64,000 nucleotides of DNA, taken from contig JANLGW010000026.1 in assembly GCA_024653965.1 (NCBI GenBank), positions 59,470-123,469 of the forward strand. The letters are read 5' to 3'. The stretch comes from Rhodospirillales bacterium. GTDB taxonomy: Bacteria > Pseudomonadota > Alphaproteobacteria > Rhodospirillales > Magnetovibrionaceae. Positions 44,919-53,405 of the stretch are shown piece after piece; position 1 is the stretch's first letter, and each line of letters opens with the position of its first letter. The notes beneath the pieces are model-generated. The model was not told where the DNA came from and did no database searches. It saw only the letters and a list, made by a program, of their open reading frames with translations. Both the position numbers and the translations under genes were made by a program.

Positions 44919-46175
44919 TTACGTTTTGAGCGCAGCTTCCGCTGCGACGCGCCCGGACTTGATCGCGCCTTCAATCGTTGCGGGCAGGTCCGTGGCCGTC
45001 CAATCGCCCGCTAAAAAAAGATTTTTATAGACCGTGTGCGTTTTAGGGCGAAGCGCTACCGCTTCCGACGTCTGCGCAAACGTGGCGCGGCGTTCCTTGA
45101 TCACCCGATACGGCGGCGTCTCTCCCTGCGCTTGACCCAACGCCTTGGCGACATCCGGCCACAGACCGGTTGCAATTTCATCCGCGTCTTTTTCCATCCA
45201 CGCATCTGCGGCGCTCACCGTCACCGAAACCATCGCGCCCCGCACGAACACCCATTGTGCGTCGCAGTGAACCAGGCCGATCATACGGGGCGCGTCGGCG
45301 GCGACTTGCGCCAAGCGGTAATGCACGTTCAAAATGGCGCGGCTATCTTGGGGCGCGCTCAGGCCCGGCAACAATTCACCCGCGACAAAGTGCGGCACCG
45401 CCAACACCACCACATCGCCCGCGCCCAACACCTCCGCTTCGCTACCGAAATCGAGACTGAGCACGGTGTTAGCTTGCATTTCCACCGCGCGCAGCCGCGC
45501 GCCCAAGCGCACCGTAGCCCCCAATCGTTCCAGCGCGCCCAACGCAGGATCGATCAGGCACGCACCCAACCCCCGGCGGGTAAACAAAGGCTTTGCGAAG
45601 GCCCCGCCCTTCAAGGCCGTATCCGACAACACCCGCCACAGCAGCATCGCCGCAGCCTCATGGGGGTGAGCATTCAACACGGCGACGCACAGCGGATGCC
45701 AAAATGTCTCTAGTGCGGGCGAAGCGCCGACACAGGCCGCGACGGTCTTGCCCTGCCCACTTTTAAGCGCGCTTAAATCTTTGAGCAGCGTGAATGCGCT
45801 CACCCGGGGCGGACGGTTGGCGGAGCGCATCAACGCAGCCCACAGACCCAGTTGCCCACGCCCGCGGCCTAAATTCACCGTCCACCGCTGAGCATTGGCG
45901 GCGTCGAAAAAATCAAAATAAGCATCGGGCGCGGGCATCATCTCGCCCGCCGCGCCGATCATTTCCACATACGCGTTCACCTCGACATTGCCGCTCAGCA
46001 TCAGGTGCGCGCCGTTGTCGATCACGCAATCCAACAGCGGATCGACAAAACTGCGGCAGCGCCCGCCCGCGTGGGGGGCCGCTTCATGCACCGTGACCAG
46101 CAAGCCCGCCCGCGCCAGATGCAGCGCCGCCGACAGCCCCGCCAGCCCTGCGCCGATGACATGCGCGCGCCTCAT
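44919..46175 (-). CDS. hpnE: Hydroxysqualene dehydroxylase
   Basis: 418 residues from the ATG at 46175, overlapping the hpnD stop by 4 bp. An FAD-dependent amine-oxidase-like fold: the dinucleotide motif is VIGAGLAGLSAALHLARAG, and the C-terminal FAD motif is NLFLAGDWTATDLPATIEGA. HpnE reduces hydroxysqualene to squalene, the third step of the HpnCDE route. Placement directly after hpnD and hpnC fixes the identification against other FAD desaturases. Confidence 0.93.
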   Translation of the reverse strand: MRRAHVIGAGLAGLSAALHLARAGLLVTVHEAAPHAGGRCRSFVDPLLDCVIDNGAHLMLSGNVEVNAYVEMIGAAGEMMPAPDAYFDFFDAANAQRWTVNLGRGRGQLGLWAALMRSANRPPRVSAFTLLKDLSALKSGQGKTVAACVGASPALETFWHPLCVAVLNAHPHEAAAMLLWRVLSDTALKGGAFAKPLFTRRGLGACLIDPALGALERLGATVRLGARLRAVEMQANTVLSLDFGSEAEVLGAGDVVVLAVPHFVAGELLPGLSAPQDSRAILNVHYRLAQVAADAPRMIGLVHCDAQWVFVRGAMVSVTVSAADAWMEKDADEIATGLWPDVAKALGQAQGETPPYRVIKERRATFAQTSEAVALRPKTHTVYKNLFLAGDWTATDLPATIEGAIKSGRVAAEAALKT

Positions 46176-47023
46176 GGCAAACCGCCATGGCCCAACAGTC
46201 CCCGCAGCACAATCCACAACTTGGTCAGCTTGCCCAAACGCACCGGCTGTTCCACCCGCGCCAGCCCCCGCGCGCGCAACCGTTTAAGAATTTCCCGATA
46301 CACCGCCTGCATCATGCGCGCCGGACGGGTGCGCGTGCGATCCAAGTGCATCAAGGCCTCATCGGCGCGACGAAAACAGCCCTCGGCGCGGATCGCCAGT
46401 TCGTCCAACGCCTCAGCCAAATTGGCGTGCGCCAAAACCTCGTCGGGGCTAGTGCCCGTGATGCCGTGGCGCGCCAGTAAATCGGCGGGCAGATAAAGGC
46501 GGTCGCGCTGAGCGTCTTCGCACAAATCGCGCAGGATGTTGGTGATCTGCAAGGCGCGCCCCAAATGATGGGCGAGCTTTTGCGCTTGCGGACCTTCCAA
46601 GCCGAACACTTTGTCCGACAGCCGCCCGACCGAACAGGCCACCTGATCCAAATAACGGTCGAACGCCGCTTCGTCGGCGATGCGCACGGATGCAAACGCA
46701 TCGGCTTCCATGCCGTCGATGACGGTCAGCAAATCGGCCTTGGCGATGGTGTAATCGCGAATGACCGGTTTTAACCGATCGACGCTGCTCAGTTCGACGG
46801 GCTCGCCCGCGAAGACCGCTTCAATGGCCTCGCGGTATGCTTTCAGTCGCGCTTGCTTAATCGCCGCAGCATCATCGCCGTCGGCGATGTCGTCCACCTC
46901 GCGGCAAAAGGCATAGACGCGAAACATGGCGTCGCGCCGGGCCGCAGGCAACAGCTTCAACGCCCAATAAAAGGAACTGCCGGAATAACTGCCGACCGAT
47001 TGTGTGGGTTCGGGTGCGCTCAT
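46172..47023 (-). CDS. hpnD: Presqualene diphosphate synthase
   Basis: 283 residues, squalene/phytoene synthase family with both Asp-rich motifs: FCREVDDIADGDD and LCEDAQRDRLYLPADLL. HpnD joins two farnesyl diphosphates to presqualene diphosphate. The start SVGSYSGSSFYWALKLLPAARR is typical. It is coupled to hpnE and 19 bp after hpnC. Confidence 0.93.
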   Translation of the reverse strand: MSAPEPTQSVGSYSGSSFYWALKLLPAARRDAMFRVYAFCREVDDIADGDDAAAIKQARLKAYREAIEAVFAGEPVELSSVDRLKPVIRDYTIAKADLLTVIDGMEADAFASVRIADEAAFDRYLDQVACSVGRLSDKVFGLEGPQAQKLAHHLGRALQITNILRDLCEDAQRDRLYLPADLLARHGITGTSPDEVLAHANLAEALDELAIRAEGCFRRADEALMHLDRTRTRPARMMQAVYREILKRLRARGLARVEQPVRLGKLTKLWIVLRGLLGHGGLP

Positions 47024-47042
47024 AGGCTTATGAATACCCCAC

Positions 47043-47852
47043 TCATGCCGTCAACGCACCCCAAAGAAACCACACCGCCGCCTGCGGTTTGCTCAATTGC
47101 ACCCGCCCGGCCAATGGATCCTTTGTGCGCAAGGCTTTGCAAAGCCGCCGGGCGATGGCCCAAATACCGCCCGCCTCGCGCGCCAGCGCCTTAGATTTAA
47201 TCTGGCGTGGCAACGGCTTGGCTTGATCCAGCAACCCATCGACCCCATCCAGCATCCGGTCAAGCACGCTGCGCAGCGCCAAAGTGGCGGCATCTGCGGT
47301 CAAGTCGTTTTGCATCACGCCCGCCGCCGCCATCCAGTCGGCGGGCACATAAATACGCCTTAGTTTTGCGCAATCATCCTTGATGTCTTGAATGTGGTTG
47401 AGGATTTGCAACGCCGCGCACAGTGCGTCGGAAGCCGCATAATCGCCCCCTTCAACCCCGCCCATCAGATCGATGAGATAACGCCCCACCGGGGCGGCGG
47501 AAAGCGCGCAATAGGCCATCAAATCCGCCCAATCGTCGGTCGTCGCCTTCCGCGCATCGCGTTTGAAGGCTTGCAATAAATTTTGCGCGTGATCGGGAGT
47601 GACGCCAGTGATGCCGAGGCTTTGACGCAACGCGTAAGCAGGACCGGAAGGTTCGCTTTCGTCGCCGGCCAACTGGCGGCTGAGAAGTTCCAACGCCGCG
47701 ACTTTTTGTTCGCCCGCGACACCCGGCGCATCGGCAATATCATCGGCGGTACGCGCAAAGGCGTAAAACGCCATCACATGGCCGCGCACGTGCAGGGGCA
47801 GCAGCCGACTGGCAACGGGGAAGTTTTCATTTCCCGCGTTCCGGCCACTCAC
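47043..47852 (-). CDS. hpnC: Hydroxysqualene synthase
   Basis: 269 residues from a GTG at 47852, giving the usual start SGRNAGNENFPVASRLLP; the longer frame reads into the preceding gene. The Asp-rich motifs are ARTADDIADAPG and IKDDCAKLRRIYVPAD. HpnC converts presqualene diphosphate to hydroxysqualene. It begins 19 bp after the MlaC/HpnM-like gene. The three hpn genes are complete; squalene-hopene cyclase is not in the window. Confidence 0.92.
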   Translation of the reverse strand: MSGRNAGNENFPVASRLLPLHVRGHVMAFYAFARTADDIADAPGVAGEQKVAALELLSRQLAGDESEPSGPAYALRQSLGITGVTPDHAQNLLQAFKRDARKATTDDWADLMAYCALSAAPVGRYLIDLMGGVEGGDYAASDALCAALQILNHIQDIKDDCAKLRRIYVPADWMAAAGVMQNDLTADAATLALRSVLDRMLDGVDGLLDQAKPLPRQIKSKALAREAGGIWAIARRLCKALRTKDPLAGRVQLSKPQAAVWFLWGALTA

Positions 47853-47871
47853 GATGCAATGATCCGACGGC

Positions 47872-48498
47872 TTATTCGTTGAGCTTAGCGATCTGCGTGC
47901 GCAGCGCGCCCAGCAAACCCGACACGCTATCGCCATTGGAGCGAATGACGGAGGCAAACTCTTTGCGCTGCGTCTGGCTCATGGAAATGCCTTCGACGTA
48001 AACGTCGATAATCTTGTAAATATCGGCATCGTTGCGCACACGCCAATCCACACGGATGGGTTCGCCGCCGGTGGGGCGCTGAATTTCACTAAAGACCAAA
48101 GAATCCTGGCCGGGTTCGGAAACGGACTTGACCACCTTCAGCTTTTCGCCGGAATACTGATCGAAGCGCTCGACATACGTAATCACGATGTATTCTTTGA
48201 ACAGCTTCAGATACTCTGCTTTTTCCGCGTCGGTGGCCGTGTTCCAATAGCGGCCCAGCACCCACTTGCCGATGATATCGACATCGAAGTTCTTATTGAG
48301 CATTTCGGAAAAGCGCGTGATGCGCTCCGCACGGGTTACGCCTTCCGAGGTGAGCGCGCTCACGGCTTCATCCGCCAAGCTCTCGATAAAGGTTTGCGCC
48401 GAGGTTTCCGCGCTGGCGGATGCAACGCCCACGGGGCCGCCCCATGCCGCCAACATCAAAACAAATAAGCTCACTAATGCAATCCGGCGGGTAAACAT
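47872..48498 (-). CDS. MlaC/Ttg2D-family periplasmic protein (HpnM-like)
   Basis: 208 residues. A signal peptide (LVSLFVLMLAAWGGPVGVASA) is followed by a MlaC fold: FSEMLNKNFDVDIIGKWVLGRYW, EYLKLFKEYIVITYVERF and DVYVEGISMSQTQRKEFASVI are typical. MlaC carries phospholipid between the membranes. Next to hpnCDE it most likely corresponds to HpnM, a hopanoid-associated member that may carry hopanoids; the specificity is inferred from context. Confidence 0.86.
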   Translation of the reverse strand: MFTRRIALVSLFVLMLAAWGGPVGVASASAETSAQTFIESLADEAVSALTSEGVTRAERITRFSEMLNKNFDVDIIGKWVLGRYWNTATDAEKAEYLKLFKEYIVITYVERFDQYSGEKLKVVKSVSEPGQDSLVFSEIQRPTGGEPIRVDWRVRNDADIYKIIDVYVEGISMSQTQRKEFASVIRSNGDSVSGLLGALRTQIAKLNE

Positions 48499-48635
48499 CT
48501 AAATGCCTCTATCGTTTGGTCAATGAATTATAGTCGATAACGATGCGAACGCGAAGGCTGCCTTAGCCCCCCCATAACGGTGCGGATCATACGGGCAAGC
48601 GCTTCGATTGGCAATTCCCGCATAAGCCTGAAAAT

Positions 48636-48986
48636 CTATGTCAGGCCTGCCAGCTTTGCGCGCACGGCATCGCTAAAACCGTTGAGAATCCTGCCATTTC
48701 CTTCAATCATCGGGCGTTTGACCAAGGTCGGATAAGACACCAATAAGCGCACGGCCTTGGCCGCATCGAGCGCTTCTTTATCCGTATCGGGCAACTCCCG
48801 CCAGGTGGTGGAGCGACGATTGAGCACCGATTCCCAGCCTAAAGCATCCACCCAGCGCTGGGCGATCTCTGCCGTCAGACCGTCGGCGCGCAAATCGAAA
48901 AAGCGGTAGGCGATACCCTCAGCATCCAACCATTTCAAGGTTTTCGTCACGGTGTCGCAGGTTTTAATGCCATAAACGGTGAGCAT
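48636..48986 (-). CDS. ArsC/Spx-family protein (YffB-like)
   Basis: 116 residues with a thioredoxin-like ArsC fold. It has a single N-terminal Cys in YGIKTCDTVTKTLKWL and the family end LVSYPTLVKRPMIEGNGRIL. Arsenate reductases of the E. coli type use a Cys with three Arg; the YffB branch is of unknown function. No arsenic genes are nearby. Single gene. Confidence 0.85.
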   Translation of the reverse strand: MLTVYGIKTCDTVTKTLKWLDAEGIAYRFFDLRADGLTAEIAQRWVDALGWESVLNRRSTTWRELPDTDKEALDAAKAVRLLVSYPTLVKRPMIEGNGRILNGFSDAVRAKLAGLT

Positions 48987-49065
48987 GTCTAACGTCCTGC
49001 CCCTGGGGGTTCCCTTTGACCAACAGTATCGTTGTGGTTAGCTTGTCTGCAACCCTGGAACAAGT

Positions 49066-49204
49066 CTAGAGTGCGATCGCAATGGGTTGAAGCATTGTTG
49101 CTTCAGCCTATTGCGTGAATCGCCCTCTAACATATAGATAGGGGCGGATTCACGCTTTAGCTGGGATCGCATAAGCGATTCCAGCCAAAACGATCCGACC
49201 CTAA
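49066..49204. repeat. Three-hairpin interspersed repeat, copy B (inverted)
   Basis: 139 bp from CTAGAGTGCGATCG to CGATCCGACCCTAA, in the opposite orientation to copy A. The same three stem-loops exist with different but still complementary bases (for example TGGCTGGAATCGC/GCGATCCCAGCTA in place of copy A's stem, read on the minus strand). It ends 15 bp before yaaA, so it lies in that gene's leader. Confidence 0.9.
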
Positions 49205-49219
49205 ACGAGAAACCAGCCC

Positions 49220-50095
49220 ATGTTATGCGTGATCTCCCCCGCCAAACGTCTCGACCTCAGCGCGTGGGGCCATGACACGCCCGGTCTCACCACCCCCGAC
49301 TGGGCCGCCGATACGCAAGCACTGGCGGACATCGCACGCAATCTCGACACGACAGATTACCAACGCCTCATGCACATCAGCGCCAAACAGGCCGCAGAGG
49401 TGCAAGGGTATTACGATGCTTTCGCCTTTCCCCACACGCCAACCAACGCCAAACCCGCGTGCTTGATGTTTGCGGGCGATACCTACATCGGCCTCAATGC
49501 GGCGACGCTGTCTGAAAAAGATTTGGCCTACGCCCAAGATCACGTGCTCATTATATCGGGACTGTACGGCAAGCTGCGCCCGTTGGATCTGGTGCGCCCG
49601 TTTCGCCTGGACATGGGCACGCGCCTAGAAAATCCACGCGGCCACGATCTTTATGCCTATTGGGGCGGTAAAATCGCCGACGCCATTCAGGCGCAAATGA
49701 AGACCACTCAGGCCAAGGCGCTGGTGAATTTGGCCAGCGTCGAATATTTCAAAGCCGCGCGCGAAGATTTGCTCAGCCAGCGCGGCATCCGCATCATCAC
49801 GCCAAGTTTCAAAGAAATCCGCGACACCGGCGAAATCAAGGTCATGAGTCTGTTCGCCAAACGCGCGCGCGGCGCCATGGCGCGATGGACCGTCGAAAAC
49901 CGCATCACGGATCCCGAACAGATCAAAACCTTTGCGGTCGAAGGGTATGCCTTTCAACCGGGCGCATCCGAAGGCGATAACTGGACCTTTGCCCGCCTGC
50001 AACCGGCGAAAAAAACCAAGCCGAAAAAGCCCGCCGAGGCCGATCACAGCCCGCGATTGCGCAAGACCCGTACTCCCCGCAACAGACCTTATTGA
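49220..50095 (+). CDS. yaaA: Peroxide stress protein YaaA
   Basis: 291 residues, DUF328/YaaA family. The N-terminus LCVISPAKRLDLSA and the conserved LSGLYGKLRPLDLVRPFRLDMG (read as ISGLYG here) and NLASVEYFKA blocks are typical. In E. coli, YaaA lowers free iron during hydrogen peroxide stress and binds DNA. The C-terminal 40 residues are basic (KKTKPKKPAEADHSPRLRK), longer than usual. Convergent with the CBS gene (7 bp overlap of ends). Confidence 0.92.
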   Translation: MLCVISPAKRLDLSAWGHDTPGLTTPDWAADTQALADIARNLDTTDYQRLMHISAKQAAEVQGYYDAFAFPHTPTNAKPACLMFAGDTYIGLNAATLSEKDLAYAQDHVLIISGLYGKLRPLDLVRPFRLDMGTRLENPRGHDLYAYWGGKIADAIQAQMKTTQAKALVNLASVEYFKAAREDLLSQRGIRIITPSFKEIRDTGEIKVMSLFAKRARGAMARWTVENRITDPEQIKTFAVEGYAFQPGASEGDNWTFARLQPAKKTKPKKPAEADHSPRLRKTRTPRNRPY

Positions 50096-50526
50096 TAGCC
50101 ATGCCCCGTGATGTAATCGCGCATCTGGCCGGTATCGACTTTGCACTCGCTAAGGCTATGTTTGATGATATCGCCAATGCTGGCGATACCCGCCAACGCA
50201 TAACCATCCATCACCACCACATGGCGGGTACGATTGGAGGTCATCAGGTCGCGCACCATCTCGATGGTGTCGTCGATATCGCAGGTCACGATGTTGGTGG
50301 TCATAATGTCGGCCACCGATACATCGCTCAAACCACCCCGATCAGCAAAAGCCTGAATGATGTCGCGCTCGGACACGCTGCCCACCGTTGTCTGAAGACC
50401 ATTTCGAACCAAGGCGAAGCCAATACGCTCTTTTTTAAACAACTTAGCCACCGCGTGCACACTGTCTTCCGGCGAGACGGAAATGAGCTCCGACCCTTTT
50501 TCATTCAAGATTGTTTTGATGTACAT
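50089..50526 (-). CDS. CBS-domain pair protein
   Basis: 145 residues from the ATG at 50526 (GGAGG 8 bases upstream). Two CBS domains fill the protein: ELISVSPEDSVHAVAKLFKK...SVSERDII and NIVTCDIDDTIEMVRDLMTS...SIGDIIKHSL. Stand-alone CBS pairs bind adenosyl nucleotides and act as energy sensors or regulators. The target is unknown. Confidence 0.88.
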   Translation of the reverse strand: MYIKTILNEKGSELISVSPEDSVHAVAKLFKKERIGFALVRNGLQTTVGSVSERDIIQAFADRGGLSDVSVADIMTTNIVTCDIDDTIEMVRDLMTSNRTRHVVVMDGYALAGIASIGDIIKHSLSECKVDTGQMRDYITGHGYQ

Positions 50527-50673
50527 GTTTGGTCCTCCACGTTGTTTCGTTGAACTACCCAAACCGAGCATTATTCTAGCAAAACTTGGGGCGCATTGCT
50601 CGCATTTCCAGCAACAAAATGAATCTCGCTTTCATCCGAGACGCTTAGCCATGACTTGGTGTACGATTCGACG

Positions 50674-51024
50674 ATGACAGACCGTACCGACATCGATATT
50701 GCGGCGCTCAAAGCCACCCTTATCGCCGAGCGCAGGGATCTTCTGCACGATGCAGAGGTGACGGCGGCGGAGCGCGCCACGGTGGTTTTGGACCAAACTA
50801 CCGTGGGCCGTTTGTCGCGCATGGACGCTTTGCAAAACCAAGCGATGCAATTGGAAACCGAGCGCCGCCGCGAAGTCGAAATCCGACGCATCGATGCCGC
50901 CCTAAAACGCATCGACGACGACACGTTTGGCTATTGCACATCGTGCGGCGAAGCAATCGAGAAAAAGCGCCTGGAAATGGACCCTTCCACGCCGCTGTGC
51001 GTAGACTGCGCCAGCACCCGATAA
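50674..51024 (+). CDS. DksA/TraR-family zinc-finger regulator
   Basis: 116 residues from the ATG at 50674. An N-terminal coiled coil is followed by the C4 zinc finger YCTSCGEAIEKKRLEMDPST and LCVDC. It is shorter than DksA, and the coiled-coil tip lacks the classic DxxDxA pattern as far as I can see, so transcriptional action at RNA polymerase is inferred but uncertain. The start is divergent from the CBS gene with a 147 bp gap. Confidence 0.87.
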   Translation: MTDRTDIDIAALKATLIAERRDLLHDAEVTAAERATVVLDQTTVGRLSRMDALQNQAMQLETERRREVEIRRIDAALKRIDDDTFGYCTSCGEAIEKKRLEMDPSTPLCVDCASTR

Positions 51025-51112
51025 CCCGTTTTCCGGTCCTGCTGGCCCTCAATCAAGCCCAAAAAAATCAGGCCATCGGCGCAGTGAAGAATTTCTTTAA
51101 CTTCTTTTCTGC

Positions 51113-51118
51113 TAGAAT
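51113..51118 (+). promoter_or_regulatory. Possible -10 box
   Basis: TAGAAT preceded by a T-rich stretch; it would start a transcript near 51125 toward the hairpins and terminator ahead of the phoH-like gene. Confidence 0.3.
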
Positions 51119-51119
51119 G

Positions 51120-51330
51120 CCTGATCGGTCGATTCGGGTAAGGAGCGACATTTATGCTAAGAAGCCCCGGCTCTGGCAGCCATTTACGGGTACAGGCATC
51201 CCTATCGGAACCCCCAAGCGGTCATACCGCTTCGGCAGCAATCGCCCGGCGCATTCAATTCTTTCACACCATCACTGCCCAACACTGCGCCCATATCCAA
51301 CGCCTCCGTTTCGGGGGCGTTTTTTATTTA
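51120..51330 (+). ncRNA. Candidate small RNA or structured leader
   Basis: A 334 bp gap (51025-51358) follows the DksA-like gene. Within it are a possible -10 box, a perfect hairpin AAGCGGT-CAT-ACCGCTT (51216-51232) and an intrinsic terminator at 51299. A 70-codon frame with a good ribosome site (51154-51366) also crosses it but runs through the terminator into the next gene. I therefore favour a short non-coding transcript or an attenuated leader over a protein. Confidence 0.35.
51299..51329 (+). terminator. Rho-independent terminator before the phoH-like gene
   Basis: Stem AACGCCTCCG / CGGGGGCGTT with TTT loop and following TTTTATTT. Confidence 0.85.
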
Positions 51331-51358
51331 CGCTCAACTCAAAAAAGCGGAGAGCACC

Positions 51359-52144
51359 ATGGCTAAAAGAACCCGTCGCCAGCAGCACAACAAGGCCCCC
51401 GCAGAGGTCCATGACCTATACCCGAGAGAGAACAGAGGCAACCGAGATCGAGACGGTTGGGATCCTATGCAAAACCCGGCTTATGGCGAAGCGCTCGATA
51501 ACAGCGAGCGGCGCGAACAGAGGTATGTGAAAAACATCACGCCGCGCAGCGAAGGCCAAAAACGCCTGCTCGAAGCCATTGATAACCACAATCTGGTCAT
51601 GGCGCTGGGTCCGGCAGGTACCGGCAAAACCTATCTGGCCGTCTCCAAAGCGGTGGAAGCGTTTGAAAAGGGCCAAGTTGGGCGCATCGTGCTCACCCGC
51701 CCCGCCGTCGAAGCGGGGGAAAATTTGGGCTATCTGCCCGGCGACATGGAAGAAAAAATCGCCCCGTACCTGCGCCCGCTATTCGATAGTCTCGGCGACC
51801 GTTTGGGCAGCCGCAACCTTAAAGGCATGATCAAAAACGGCGATATCGAAATCGCGCCGGTGGGCTTCATGCGCGGACGCACCTTAAACAACGCGTTTGT
51901 GGTCATCGACGAAGCGCAAAACTGCACCTATACGCAGATCAAAATGCTGCTGACGCGCATGGGCTGGCACTCCACCATGGTGGTGACGGGCGATCCGGAC
52001 CAAACCGACCTGCTGCCCGGCATGTCCGGGCTAGCGGACATCAGCCACCGACTCGAAGCCCTGGAAAACGTCGGCGTGGTGCGGCTCAAAGACGAAGACG
52101 TGGTGCGTCATCCTCTGGTGGCGGAAATCCTTGGCGTCGTGTGA
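51359..52144 (+). CDS. PhoH-family ATPase
   Basis: 261 residues. A basic N-terminus rich in Arg/Asn is followed by the P-loop ALGPAGTGKTYLAVSKAVEA at about residue 80 and Walker B VVIDEAQNCTYTQIKMLLTR. VTGDPDQTDLLPG matches the helicase-like motif III. PhoH proteins are RNA-linked ATPases of uncertain role. It is the shorter PhoH type, without the PIN domain. A terminator upstream separates it from the DksA-like gene. Confidence 0.92.
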   Translation: MAKRTRRQQHNKAPAEVHDLYPRENRGNRDRDGWDPMQNPAYGEALDNSERREQRYVKNITPRSEGQKRLLEAIDNHNLVMALGPAGTGKTYLAVSKAVEAFEKGQVGRIVLTRPAVEAGENLGYLPGDMEEKIAPYLRPLFDSLGDRLGSRNLKGMIKNGDIEIAPVGFMRGRTLNNAFVVIDEAQNCTYTQIKMLLTRMGWHSTMVVTGDPDQTDLLPGMSGLADISHRLEALENVGVVRLKDEDVVRHPLVAEILGVV

Positions 52145-52149
52145 TGTCA

Positions 52150-52180
52150 TTGACAGCAGCCGGGGGTAAAGCCCTATACT
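52150..52180 (+). promoter_or_regulatory. Candidate sigma-70 promoter for the BON gene
   Basis: TTGACA (52150-52155) and TATACT (52175-52180), both matching consensus well, but spaced by 19 bp rather than 17. A GC-rich hairpin (52197-52228, GGGGCGCCGCC/GGCAGCGCCCC) lies in the resulting leader. Confidence 0.45.
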
Positions 52181-52247
52181 TACAACAACCTACACCGGGG
52201 CGCCGCCAATTTCGGCAGCGCCCCCTTGTATTGAATCGAGTGAGATC

Positions 52248-52868
52248 ATGACCGCCTGCCGGCACCCGTTTATATTCAAGTTTTTAGCCGTAGGGCTTTT
52301 CTCTGCCGGTTTTTTCTCTGCTCCGGCTTATGCCATCGACATCAATCCATTTGGATACATCAAGGGCGCGGTCGAGGCCGCCGTCGAAGACCGCAGCGCC
52401 GAAGACATCGCCAAAGACACCAAAATCAAAGCCACGATCATCGCCTCCGTCACCGACCAGATGGGCATCGACATGATTGCCTTTTCCACCGACGCCTATG
52501 AACAAGACGTGATGCTCACCGGCATCGTCGAAAACGGTGCGTTGAAAACCCAGGTCGAGCGCATCGCCAAGACCGTCGAAGGCGTGAAAAAAATCTATAA
52601 CGAAGTGCTGGTGATCCCTAAAGACAAACAAAAAGGCGTGGTCGAAGGTTTTGTCGATGACACCGTCATTGAAAACAAAATCAACGCCCTTTTGCTCGAC
52701 GCCAAGGGTGTCAATGTCACCAATTTCCGTTGGCGTTCGGTCGGCGGGCATGTCTTTCTATTCGGCCGCGCCTTAAGCAAGGATGAACTGAAAAAAGCCA
52801 TCGCCGTGGTAAAGGGCATCGAAAAAGTCACGCAATTGACCGAACACGTAAAGATAAAGGCGAAGTGA
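52248..52868 (+). CDS. Secreted BON-domain protein
   Basis: 206 residues. A signal peptide (FKFLAVGLFSAGFFSAPAYA) is followed by two BON domains, at about residues 55-115 and 135-200, of the OsmY/DolP type. BON domains bind phospholipid membranes and help keep the outer membrane intact under stress. It is 7 bp ahead of the lipoprotein gene and probably cotranscribed. Confidence 0.88.
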   Translation: MTACRHPFIFKFLAVGLFSAGFFSAPAYAIDINPFGYIKGAVEAAVEDRSAEDIAKDTKIKATIIASVTDQMGIDMIAFSTDAYEQDVMLTGIVENGALKTQVERIAKTVEGVKKIYNEVLVIPKDKQKGVVEGFVDDTVIENKINALLLDAKGVNVTNFRWRSVGGHVFLFGRALSKDELKKAIAVVKGIEKVTQLTEHVKIKAK

Positions 52869-52875
52869 GATATCC

Positions 52876-53277
52876 ATGTTTCAAACGCACCCCCTTACGA
52901 CGTTACGTTCCGTCATCGCCATCGCCGCGTTGATCGGCCTCAATGCCTGCGGAAACAGCGCCACGGATATGGACAACGCGGCCACGGCGCTGGCCGAACA
53001 CTATGCCACCAACCCGCCGGAAAGCGGCTGGACCGTCGAAAGCATCATCCAAGACAACAAAGGTGCAAAACTGGATGCATTGGTCGTTGTCAATTCCGAA
53101 GAAGACGTCCTGCGCATCAAGATGCTCAGCCGTATGGAGCAATTCACCATCGCCAAGCTGGCCTGCCCAAAAATGACCCCTGCCCTACAAGACGCCTTAG
53201 GCAAAGTTCGCGTCTGGGTGCATCTGCAAACCCCGGCCAAAGAACAACTCACCTCGTCGATTTGCCCGGAGCAATAA
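52876..53277 (+). CDS. Putative lipoprotein of unknown function
   Basis: 133 residues. A signal sequence ends in the lipobox GLNAC at about residue 25, predicting a lipid-anchored protein. The mature part is about 105 residues with two conserved-looking cysteines (LACPKM, SSICPEQ) that could pair. No family recognised. Its partner is the BON protein. Confidence 0.75.
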   Translation: MFQTHPLTTLRSVIAIAALIGLNACGNSATDMDNAATALAEHYATNPPESGWTVESIIQDNKGAKLDALVVVNSEEDVLRIKMLSRMEQFTIAKLACPKMTPALQDALGKVRVWVHLQTPAKEQLTSSICPEQ

Positions 53278-53282
53278 GGGCT

Positions 53283-53405
53283 CAGGGTCGGATCGCTTGG
53301 GTGTTTCCACCCAAAGCGTGAACCACCCCCTATCAATGAGTTAGAGGGCGATTCACGGATCAGATTGAAGCATTCTTGCTTCAACCCGATCCGATCGCAC
53401 TCTAG
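53283..53405. repeat. Three-hairpin interspersed repeat, copy C
   Basis: 123 bp, same orientation as copy A, ending CGATCGCACTCTAG. The first stem is shortened to TGGGTG/CACCCA, still fully paired; the second (CGTGAA/GATTCACG) and third (GGATCAGATTGAAGCA / TGCTTCAACCCGATCC) are kept. Its last CTAG contains the stop codon of prfC on the minus strand. Confidence 0.9.

Noticed and set aside
51154..51366. 70-codon frame with good ribosome site before the phoH-like gene
   Set aside because: It runs through an intrinsic terminator and overlaps the phoH-like start; the composition is not convincing. Kept only as a possible leader peptide in the findings.
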